NCBI GenBank assembly: GCA_018064935.1
Contig: JAGHUF010000011.1
Coordinates: forward strand, 19,445-83,444
Source: Candidatus Merdinaster equi
Lineage (GTDB): Bacteria > Bacillota > Clostridia > Lachnospirales > Lachnospiraceae
Direction of reading: 5' to 3'
DNA: 64,000 nucleotides
A program made the translations under genes and the position numbers. The notes beneath the pieces were generated by a model. That model had not been told where the DNA came from. It was given only the letters and a program-made list of their open reading frames with translations, and made no database searches. Shown piece after piece: positions 17,446 through 24,867 of this stretch (position 1 is its first letter; every line of letters begins with the position of its first letter).

Positions 17446-18144
17446 ATGGGTGAGATATTGAGAGTCAAAAATGTAAGTAAGAGTTTTGACAATCTGCAGG
17501 TGCTTGATGATATTGATTTGACTGTAAATAAAGGCGAGGTCGTAGTTGTAGTTGGACCCTCTGGATGTGGAAAAAGTACACTTCTTCGTTGCATAAATGG
17601 ACTCGAGGATATTCAGGATGGCACAATAGAATGTGATGGAGACATCGGAATGGTATTTCAAAGCTATGATTTGTTTCCTCACAAAACGATCCTTCAGAAT
17701 CTGACGCTTGCACCTATGGTAGTGCAAAAGAGAAAGAAAGATGAAGTGACAAAGGAAGCTTTGGAACTGCTTGATAGGGTAGGATTATTGTCTAAAAAGA
17801 ATAATTATCCAAGGCAGCTCTCCGGTGGGCAGAAACAACGAGTTGCAATTGTGAGAGCTCTTATCATGCATCCGGAAGTTCTGCTGCTTGATGAGATAAC
17901 AGCGGCACTTGACCCGGAGATGGTAAGAGAGGTGCTTGATGTTGTTCTGTCACTTGCAAAAGAAGGCAGAACCATGGTAATTGTCACTCACGAAATGGAG
18001 TTTGCAAGAGCAGTGGCTGATAGAGTGGTCTTGGTTGATGGAGGTAAAATTGTGGAAGAGGCTCCTCCGCAGGAGTTCTTTGAACATCCAAAGACTGACA
18101 GACTGAAAAGGTTTTTGCAGACCTTTATGTATGAAAAAGGATGA
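17446..18144 (+). CDS. Polar amino acid ABC transporter ATP-binding protein
   Basis: A 232-residue GlnQ/TcyN-type ATPase: Walker A GPSGCGKST, Q-loop MVFQSYDLFPH, signature LSGGQKQR, Walker B VLLLDEITAALDP. It has no NIL domain, unlike MetN in the same operon, which confirms that two transporters of different classes are encoded together. It is the last structural gene of the uptake operon; 74 bp separate it from the Rrf2 gene and no terminator is seen there. Confidence 0.93.
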   Translation: MGEILRVKNVSKSFDNLQVLDDIDLTVNKGEVVVVVGPSGCGKSTLLRCINGLEDIQDGTIECDGDIGMVFQSYDLFPHKTILQNLTLAPMVVQKRKKDEVTKEALELLDRVGLLSKKNNYPRQLSGGQKQRVAIVRALIMHPEVLLLDEITAALDPEMVREVLDVVLSLAKEGRTMVIVTHEMEFARAVADRVVLVDGGKIVEEAPPQEFFEHPKTDRLKRFLQTFMYEKG

Positions 18145-18151
18145 GATATAG

Positions 18152-18180
18152 TTGAGCTGACACGTAAACAATGCTACTAT
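18152..18180 (+). promoter_or_regulatory. Putative promoter of the Rrf2 gene
   Basis: TTGAGC (18152-18157), 17 bp, TACTAT (18175-18180), four of six matches in each box. Confidence 0.4.
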
Positions 18181-18189
18181 TACCATAGT
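18174..18189. promoter_or_regulatory. Putative Rrf2 autoregulatory operator
   Basis: ACTAT-TACC-ATAGT (18176-18189) is a perfect 5-bp inverted repeat overlapping the putative -10 box. Read on the minus strand the region gives CTAT-N4-ATAGTAG, as in the operon promoter at 12396-12410. Confidence 0.5.
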
Positions 18190-18218
18190 TCATGTGATGT
18201 TGTTTGGAGGTGACAGAA

Positions 18219-18614
18219 GTGATTTCAACAAGAGGAAGATATGCGCTTAGAGTCATGCTTGATCTGGCGAATAATCAGGATGATGGATATGTCCCAATGA
18301 AGGATGTTGCGCTCAGACAGGATCTGTCACTTAAGTATTTAGAACAGATTCTACCTTTACTAAAGCAGAATAAAATGGTGGTTGGAATACAGGGCAAAGG
18401 CGGCGGTTATCGCCTGACTAAGAAGCCCGAAGAATACAGGATTGGTGATATACTAAGAGTCACTGAGAAGGAGATGGCTCCGGTTAGCTGCCTTGCGGAA
18501 GGAGCACAGGAGTGTGCTCATCGCGCATCTTGTAAAACAATTGGATTCTGGGAAGGCCTGGATAAAGTTATATCTGAATATATTGATTCGAAGACTTTGG
18601 CAGATTTGCTGTAG
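18219..18614 (+). CDS. Rrf2-family transcriptional regulator with three cysteines
   Basis: A 131-residue winged-helix Rrf2 regulator starting ISTRGRYALRVMLDLA, with the recognition region LSLKYLEQILPLLKQ and the wing GKGGGYRL. Cys91, Cys99 and Cys105 (C-X7-C-X5-C) resemble the Fe-S ligands of IscR and NsrR; CymR-type members lack this set. I chose GTG 18219 because GGAGGTGA lies 5 bp before it and family members begin at this point; an upstream TTG at 18204 is also in frame. It follows the sulfur amino acid operon and shares a promoter motif with it, so it is a plausible regulator of cysteine supply or Fe-S status. Confidence 0.9.
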   Translation: MISTRGRYALRVMLDLANNQDDGYVPMKDVALRQDLSLKYLEQILPLLKQNKMVVGIQGKGGGYRLTKKPEEYRIGDILRVTEKEMAPVSCLAEGAQECAHRASCKTIGFWEGLDKVISEYIDSKTLADLL

Positions 18615-18617
18615 AAA

Positions 18618-18660
18618 AAATCAGAGGGACGAGGTTTTGTTAACCGCGTCCCTCTGATTT
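18618..18660. terminator. Bidirectional terminator
   Basis: A 14-bp perfect stem (18618-18631 with 18647-18660). On the minus strand a T6 run follows, so it ends the CHASE2-HD-GYP gene efficiently; on the plus strand (ending the Rrf2 gene) the T-run is interrupted. Confidence 0.85.
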
Positions 18661-20704
18661 ATTGTCCGAGATATAGGGCTTTGGCGATTTGGACAAGCGA
18701 GGCATCGACCTTGCCAGCCTGCGCTTCCTCGTCAAGTATCTTGAATGCTACCTCGACTGTTTTAGGCTTTTTATACGGTCTGTCGTCGGCAATGAGGGAA
18801 TCGTAGATGTCCATGATGGTAAGTATGCGAGTCATAGGACTTAAATCTTTTGATTCTTTACTATTTGGATAGCCACTTCCATTTAATAGTTCATGGTGAT
18901 CTGCAGCCATGGTTTTCACGTTGTCAAATTCATGGCCGAAATAAACATGTGACAGAATTCGGTCGGTAAACACAACATGACTCTTCATCATCTCTCTTTC
19001 TCTATCTGAAAGTGTACCCGCTTTGATATGCAAATCGTCTAACTCATCCTCTGTGAGATAGGGGATTACTGAGTTATCTGGCGCAGTGTATTCTCTTGAA
19101 CCAAAGTCGTCTATAAATGCTATTTCATCTTCCTTCAGAGGTCTTCCTGAGTCAAAGCTACCCAGAGAAGCGATAAACTGCTCGATATCTGCAATCTGTG
19201 AATCTACATAGTCTGATGCTTTAGTCTGTTCAAGTTTATCGACTAATAATCTGTATTTAATAATTGATAGGCGGTCAGTAAGAGCCTTGATTTTGTCGCC
19301 CAGTCTGGTGGGCTTATCCATTACCTCGAGTGGCACATCCATTTTGCCAATGTCATGGAGCATGGCTGCGAGATACAGCTGCCTACGGTCTTTCTCGGTG
19401 AAATGAAGGTCGGTCTTCTTCTGAGCATGAAGCTCGTTAATGTAATCCAGCATTTCAATACAACGCTTTGCTACATTCTTCGTATGATTAGCATTGTATG
19501 GAGTTCTTCCCTCGATGGCTTCCGCCATGGAATCTGCCATGGAAAAGAGCATCTTCTGCATATCTTCAGCGCGTTCATGTTGACTGATTGCATGTTTAAC
19601 CAAAACGATGACAATGAATAGAAATACAAGAGCAAATGGTATATAAAGAACAGGAATTATGTACCTTGTGGCTGCAAATACTAACAGGCACAAAGCGATA
19701 TGAAGAATTAGTGAAATGGCAAGGATGATGGCTCCTTTTTTTATTCCAGTTCTCGACATCAGAAATCCGGCTCCGATAAGGAAAATCAGGGATAATAGGA
19801 TGGTTAGTGCCATTGGAAGACGGTGTGAAATGCGGTTATATAAAAGCGCGGCTATCTCATTGGCTTGTATCTCGACACCATACATATTGTTGGAATGGTC
19901 TATGGGAACGCTATAGGAATCCATGAGGCCTTCTTCATATGCACCGACCAGAACAATCGAGTCTGCAAAATAAGATGAAGGAACCGTACCGTCCAGAACC
20001 ATAGACATTGGAATTGCTTCGAATTCGCCGGGTTTGCCGCTGTATGTGAATTCATATACAGCAGGAGTCTCACCGGTGTATCCAGCCATTTGGGCTGTGC
20101 GCATGGCAAAGCCATAGTACTCTGCGCCGTCAGATACAAGCCTGCCGTAAGCCTTCCTGGTATAGCCATCTTCGTCGAAAATGGGGGTGGTGAATCCGCT
20201 GACGCAGGCATCCGATAGCTCGTCATAGGCACCAATCTCAGAGACAACATAGGTCTGGTTATAGTAAGTGTCCCCCTGTTTCTCAACACGGTTTGCAAGC
20301 TCGAGTTTTGAAGCTACAAGAACGTTTTGATATTTTCCGGCTTCTTTGACCAAACGCTCATCGTTCTGCGAGTTGTCTGAACCTGAGAAAATAACATCCA
20401 AAGATATTACAGATGGTCTGTGATTCTCGTCAGAATTAAGAATCTCTAATAAATCAGCGAAGAGCGTTCTGTCCCAACTGCTGTAAGGACCAAGCTTATC
20501 GAGTGTGAGTTCATCAATTGCGATTATCTTGATTTCACTAGGAATTGCTGAGGCATTCTGATATATGAAATCTTCTGCGAAATACTCGATTTCTTTAAAT
20601 GGCTGCAAAATGGACATGAGCACAGTCATCAGTGCAATAATTAGTACGACAGAATAAAGTAATGCTTTTTTCGGAAATTTCCGATTTAGCTGGAGCATGT
20701 CCAT
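18659..20704 (-). CDS. CHASE2 sensor with HD-GYP phosphodiesterase domain
   Basis: A 681-residue membrane receptor. An N-terminal helix is followed by an extracellular CHASE2 domain (IKIIAIDELTLDKLG, RPSVISLDVIF), three closely spaced helices (about 300-370) and a cytoplasmic HD-GYP domain with His450-Asp451 in LHDIGK and HHELLNGSGYP at 603-613. HD-GYP enzymes degrade cyclic di-GMP. The interval between the HD and HHE motifs is about 150 residues instead of roughly 60, so an extra segment of about 90 residues is inserted. Start ATG 20704 follows AAAGGAG; the frame extends 23 codons upstream without such a site. It lies just behind the FecR gene and is probably cotranscribed with it. Confidence 0.9.
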   Translation of the reverse strand: MDMLQLNRKFPKKALLYSVVLIIALMTVLMSILQPFKEIEYFAEDFIYQNASAIPSEIKIIAIDELTLDKLGPYSSWDRTLFADLLEILNSDENHRPSVISLDVIFSGSDNSQNDERLVKEAGKYQNVLVASKLELANRVEKQGDTYYNQTYVVSEIGAYDELSDACVSGFTTPIFDEDGYTRKAYGRLVSDGAEYYGFAMRTAQMAGYTGETPAVYEFTYSGKPGEFEAIPMSMVLDGTVPSSYFADSIVLVGAYEEGLMDSYSVPIDHSNNMYGVEIQANEIAALLYNRISHRLPMALTILLSLIFLIGAGFLMSRTGIKKGAIILAISLILHIALCLLVFAATRYIIPVLYIPFALVFLFIVIVLVKHAISQHERAEDMQKMLFSMADSMAEAIEGRTPYNANHTKNVAKRCIEMLDYINELHAQKKTDLHFTEKDRRQLYLAAMLHDIGKMDVPLEVMDKPTRLGDKIKALTDRLSIIKYRLLVDKLEQTKASDYVDSQIADIEQFIASLGSFDSGRPLKEDEIAFIDDFGSREYTAPDNSVIPYLTEDELDDLHIKAGTLSDREREMMKSHVVFTDRILSHVYFGHEFDNVKTMAADHHELLNGSGYPNSKESKDLSPMTRILTIMDIYDSLIADDRPYKKPKTVEVAFKILDEEAQAGKVDASLVQIAKALYLGQ

Positions 20705-20776
20705 CTGATTGTTTCTCCTTTTGTATGCATGATGAAACTGCATGCGAAAATTCTGGTAATAAATCGCTAGCAAATC

Positions 20777-22033
20777 TTAGTTGAATAACATCTCCCAGTC
20801 TCCATACAGAGGTATTGGGTGCATCCCTTCACCCTCCAAATCGACTACGAGGTGATCATAGGATTTTTCAAGAACATAGACTAAACCGTTATGGACACTA
20901 ACCAGATACAGGTATGAATCATAGGAACCGTGTGTCCAGAAATAGCGTGCCATTTTGCCGTCATATTCAGCGTAGAAGGACTCGTCATTATGCTCATCAT
21001 AGTTGACTGCCAGAGTATAAATTGATTGTGTGGCTTCGTTGTAATCAAGGAATACTACATCTCGCATAAATTCGGAATTTTCGTCATTGAAACCGGCATA
21101 CAGAATGAGTTCGTTCTGTCCATCTCCGTCGTAGTCAAAGTACATATAATCTCGTGAAATATAGTCCCTGCCATGTTTGGTATTTTCAGCTAGATAATCA
21201 GCCATGTGGGCTATAATTTCATTATATCCGGCAAGAAGCTGTGAATCATTTGTTATATTTGTGGTCTTCTGCCAATCGTAGCCGGATGAGTTGCCTGAAC
21301 CGGATGCACCGGTATCAACAGAACCTGCTACATGATTTCCGGAATCAGAATTGTCGCTTGCAGAATTTCCGGTGCTGTCAGAACCAGTATTTGAAGACGC
21401 GTCCGCGCTTGAATCATTGTCTGCTATGGATACGGCTATATCATAGGACTGATCCTGTCCAATTACCTTACCAGCTCCGGCGCTGACGTCTTCTGTTTCA
21501 TCTGAGTTTTCATATTCAATCGCAACAACGCCATCATAAACCTCAAGTGTTGTCTCGTTATCAGCTTCATTATATGAAACTCTGAATTCAGTTCCACGCA
21601 CGCTGAAAACAGCATTTGGTGTATGAACATCAAAGAATGAATTATCGCCAAGCTTATTCTCAATTTCAAATAAGGATGAACCATTTATTATATCGATGGA
21701 TATTCGTCCGTCCTCTGCACTTCCGCTTGTGATGAGCTTAAAAGTAGTATTGGCCTCGGCTAACATGTGCTTATCGGTATCCATGAGCATTTCAAGATTA
21801 GAAGAATCTCCGACAGATACTTTATCGCCGCTAAGCAGATTCATTCCTTTGAATATATCTACATCTGTGTTGTTAGAGGTTCTGTCGATGGCTATCTCAC
21901 CGTCATAGTTTTCTACTTTTACAACGCGGTATTGATCTTGGTGTCCCAGAACCAGTATTAGTACGATGGCAGCAGCAATTACAAGTGCAGCTGCAGAACA
22001 GATGATGATTATTTTGCTTTTTGTCAGTTTCAT
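20777..22033 (-). CDS. FecR-domain membrane-anchored protein
   Basis: A 418-residue protein with one N-terminal signal-anchor helix (about 8-29) and an extracellular FecR domain (about 35-195, with VFSVRGTEFRV and EVYDGVVAIEY). A Ser/Gly/Asp-rich linker (about 205-255) leads to a C-terminal region with an EF-hand-like DYDGDGQNE segment. No lipobox is present. FecR domains beside CHASE2 proteins are a recurrent pairing, so it may present a signal to the downstream CHASE2-HD-GYP receptor. Ribosome site AGAGGA before ATG 22033. The C-terminal half is not assigned to a family. Confidence 0.85.
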   Translation of the reverse strand: MKLTKSKIIIICSAAALVIAAAIVLILVLGHQDQYRVVKVENYDGEIAIDRTSNNTDVDIFKGMNLLSGDKVSVGDSSNLEMLMDTDKHMLAEANTTFKLITSGSAEDGRISIDIINGSSLFEIENKLGDNSFFDVHTPNAVFSVRGTEFRVSYNEADNETTLEVYDGVVAIEYENSDETEDVSAGAGKVIGQDQSYDIAVSIADNDSSADASSNTGSDSTGNSASDNSDSGNHVAGSVDTGASGSGNSSGYDWQKTTNITNDSQLLAGYNEIIAHMADYLAENTKHGRDYISRDYMYFDYDGDGQNELILYAGFNDENSEFMRDVVFLDYNEATQSIYTLAVNYDEHNDESFYAEYDGKMARYFWTHGSYDSYLYLVSVHNGLVYVLEKSYDHLVVDLEGEGMHPIPLYGDWEMLFN

Positions 22034-22180
22034 TGTGATGTTCCTCTTTTATTATTTTTTGAATAATTCCTAAACCGAAATTCCGACTAATGTAGTAGTT
22101 TTTTTTATACACTGTTGCCCATTAATTATAATATAATAGTGGAGTAAGTAAAAGAAAAAAGGAGGCATAGGCGAACTGAT
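22034..22180. promoter_or_regulatory. Divergent promoter region
   Basis: An A/T-rich gap between the divergent FecR and dehydrogenase genes. Two overlapping plus-strand TATAAT boxes (22127-22132 and 22132-22137) are visible, but neither has a good -35. Confidence 0.35.
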
Positions 22181-23221
22181 ATGGATATGATAAAGATTGC
22201 TTTTTTTGATGCTAAGGACTATGATATCGAATCTTTTAATAGGTCGAATACTAGTAATGATGTGAGCATTAGTTTTTTTGAAACGAGACTCACAGAAGAT
22301 ACTGTGAAGCTTGCCCATGGCTTCGATGTGGTGTGTATATTTGTAAACGATCTTGTCAGCGAGAAGGTAATTGACGGCCTCGTGGATGCTGGAGTAAAAC
22401 TCATTGCCCTCAGATGTGCGGGATACAATAATGTTGATATTAAGTATGCTTATGGGAAAATACATATCGTCCGTGTTCCGGCATATTCTCCATATGCTGT
22501 TGCAGAGCACGCAGCAGCCCTATTGTTGACCTCTGTTAGGAGAATTCACAAGGCATATAACAGAACGAAGGATTTTAATTTCAGCCTCAGCGGAATGACA
22601 GGATTTGACCTGCATGGGAAGACCGTAGGAATTGTCGGAACGGGTAAGATAGGACGCATTTTCATTGATATCTGCAAGGGATTTGGGATGAATGTAATAG
22701 CCTATGACAAATTCCCTGCCAAGGATAGTGGGATAGAGTATGTTGAGCTGGAAGAACTGTGGAAGAGGAGTGATATCATTTCCTTCCACTGTCCGTTGAC
22801 GGATGAAAATAAGCATATGGTAAATGCTCAGTCAATCGACATGATGAAAAAAGGGGTTGTTCTTATTAATACTTCGCGAGGAGCATTGATTGATTCAGCT
22901 GCGTTACTCGAGGGAATTAAGGAGAGAAAAATAGGAGCTGCATGTCTTGACGTGTATGAGGAAGAGAGCAATGTATTCTTCCATGATTTCTCGGGGCATA
23001 TTGTTGATGACGATACCTTGGTAAGGCTTATTTCAATGCCGAATGTAATAGTTACGTCGCATCAGGCTTTTCTTACAAATGAGGCACTTAGCAATATCGC
23101 CGACACGACGATTGGAAATGTTAAAGAGTTCTTCACAAATGAATATAGTGCCAATGAAGTCTGCTATATGTGCGATAAGGTGGGAAGCTGTCCTCAGGCA
23201 CATGGAGGGAAATGCTTCTAG
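22181..23221 (+). CDS. D-2-hydroxyacid dehydrogenase with Cys-rich tail
   Basis: A 346-residue NAD-dependent dehydrogenase of the D-lactate dehydrogenase branch. The NAD-binding motif is GIVGTGKIGRIF; further family segments are NTSRGALID and the catalytic histidine region SHQAFLTNEA. It probably interconverts pyruvate and D-lactate. The last about 20 residues contain four cysteines (C-X2-C-X6-C-X8-C), which the family does not normally have. GGAGG lies a rather long 15 bp before ATG 22181; ATG 22187 is an alternative. It heads a run of plus-strand genes. Confidence 0.9.
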   Translation: MDMIKIAFFDAKDYDIESFNRSNTSNDVSISFFETRLTEDTVKLAHGFDVVCIFVNDLVSEKVIDGLVDAGVKLIALRCAGYNNVDIKYAYGKIHIVRVPAYSPYAVAEHAAALLLTSVRRIHKAYNRTKDFNFSLSGMTGFDLHGKTVGIVGTGKIGRIFIDICKGFGMNVIAYDKFPAKDSGIEYVELEELWKRSDIISFHCPLTDENKHMVNAQSIDMMKKGVVLINTSRGALIDSAALLEGIKERKIGAACLDVYEEESNVFFHDFSGHIVDDDTLVRLISMPNVIVTSHQAFLTNEALSNIADTTIGNVKEFFTNEYSANEVCYMCDKVGSCPQAHGGKCF

Positions 23222-23243
23222 GAAGAACGAAGGAGAGTTTAGA

Positions 23244-24062
23244 GTGATTCTGCAGATTAAAGATGATTTTGATATTGAGAAAATAGTGAATTCAGGGCAA
23301 TGCTTCAGACCACGAATGCTATCTGACGGGAGTTTTTTATTTGTGACGGGCAGGGAGTTCTTGAAGATTAAAGAAGTAGGGCACAATTCGTTTGGAGTTT
23401 CAGTCGATCTTGATACCTGGAAGAGGATATGGTTTGACTATTTTGATATGGGAAGCGAGTATTGTCATGTAAGAGAGTCCGTCAGTAAAGATGATGAATT
23501 CATGCAAACCTGCGCTAGAGAAAGTCAGGGGATTCGAATACTCAGACAAAACAAGTGGGAAATGCTTATATCTTATATCATCTCTCAAAGGAAGAGTATT
23601 CCTGCGATAAGAACTGCAGTCGAGAAATTGTGCGTGCTCTACGGTGACAAGATTGGTGATGTGGATGGAGAGGTTATATATTCTTTTCCTGAGCCGGAGC
23701 AAATGATGAATGCGACTAAGAAAGAACTTGACTCGTGTGGACTTGGATACCGCACAGAGTATATCCTTAATGCAATCGATTATGTGAATAAAAATAAAAC
23801 TGAGTGGGATAGTATTGAGTCTCTAGGCGACGAGGAGCTGTTTGATTACTTGAAAAAATTCAAAGGGGTAGGAGATAAAGTCGCAAACTGCGTTATGCTG
23901 TTCGCCTACCACAGAATATCAAGGGCACCTGTTGATACTTGGATTAAGAAAGTCATGGATGAGAAATATGGTGGAGAGAATCCTTTTATAGAGTATGGAG
24001 AGAATGCTGGAATAATACAGCAGTATGTTTTCCACTATGTGCAGAATAAGAAAGGGCTCTAG
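23244..24062 (+). CDS. OGG-type DNA glycosylase/AP lyase
   Basis: A 272-residue helix-hairpin-helix glycosylase of the 8-oxoguanine DNA glycosylase (OGG1-like) family. An OGG N-terminal domain (SGQCFRPRMLSDG) is followed by the HhH-GPD domain. Lys212 in GVGDKVANC corresponds to the Schiff-base lysine and Asp231 in APVDTW to the catalytic aspartate. It would excise oxidised guanine from DNA. I chose GTG 23244, preceded by AAGGAGAG; the open frame extends far into the upstream gene without a ribosome site. Confidence 0.9.
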   Translation: MILQIKDDFDIEKIVNSGQCFRPRMLSDGSFLFVTGREFLKIKEVGHNSFGVSVDLDTWKRIWFDYFDMGSEYCHVRESVSKDDEFMQTCARESQGIRILRQNKWEMLISYIISQRKSIPAIRTAVEKLCVLYGDKIGDVDGEVIYSFPEPEQMMNATKKELDSCGLGYRTEYILNAIDYVNKNKTEWDSIESLGDEELFDYLKKFKGVGDKVANCVMLFAYHRISRAPVDTWIKKVMDEKYGGENPFIEYGENAGIIQQYVFHYVQNKKGL

Positions 24063-24129
24063 GAAACGTAGAGGAATTTGAAGAGACTTTGAGTGGGTTA
24101 AAAATTAAGAGAGGATTTAATTAACGGCT

Positions 24130-24867
24130 GTGACAGGAGAGAGAAAAGAACAATTTGCAAGAACTGAGATGCTGATAGGTCCAGAGGGCGTCGATATTTT
24201 ATCGCGTTCCAGAGTAGCTGTGTTTGGGATTGGCGGAGTTGGAGGCTACGTGTGTGAGGCTCTTGTAAGAAGCGGAGTGGGTGAATTTGACCTTATTGAC
24301 TCTGATAAGATAGTGATAAGTAATATAAACAGGCAGATTATTGCAACTCACAAGACAGTAGGTATGTATAAGACTCAGGCGATGCTCGAGAGAATGAAAG
24401 ACATCAATCCGGATGTTAAGGTTAATGTGAGAAATTGTTTTTTCCTGCCTGAAAACGAGAATGAGTTTGCATTTGAAGAGTACGATTATGTTGTGGACGC
24501 AGTTGATACCGTCAGTGCAAAAATAGCACTAGTTATGAAATGCAATGAGGCTGGAGTACCTATCATCAGTGCAATGGGAGCTGGCAATAAGCTTGAGGCG
24601 AGCTCATTCAAGGTGGCTGATATTTATAAGACAAATGTCTGCCCACTGGCTAAAGTGATGCGCAGAGAACTTAAGAAAAGAGGCATCAAAAAACTGAAAG
24701 TTGTCTATTCAGAGGAGATGCCGATTAAGCCTGGTGAATGTAAAGAGGAAACTAGTACAAGTACTAGAAGATCGACGCCAGGCAGCATAGCATTTGTCCC
24801 ATCTGTGGCGGGACTTATAATCGCGGGAGAGGTAGTAAAAGATCTGATATGGAGCAGTATAAAGTAA
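24130..24867 (+). CDS. tcdA: tRNA threonylcarbamoyladenosine dehydratase (ThiF family)
   Basis: A 245-residue E1-like enzyme of the TcdA/YgdL family, which cyclises t6A37 of tRNA using ATP. The Rossmann motif FGIGGVGGYVCEAL, the DSDKIVISNINRQ segment with adenylation Arg, and AVDTVSAK are visible. GTG 24130 is the start; the ribosome site (GAGAGG, 14 bp away) is weak. The 3' end overlaps the copper ATPase gene by 19 bp. Confidence 0.9.
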   Translation: MTGERKEQFARTEMLIGPEGVDILSRSRVAVFGIGGVGGYVCEALVRSGVGEFDLIDSDKIVISNINRQIIATHKTVGMYKTQAMLERMKDINPDVKVNVRNCFFLPENENEFAFEEYDYVVDAVDTVSAKIALVMKCNEAGVPIISAMGAGNKLEASSFKVADIYKTNVCPLAKVMRRELKKRGIKKLKVVYSEEMPIKPGECKEETSTSTRRSTPGSIAFVPSVAGLIIAGEVVKDLIWSSIK

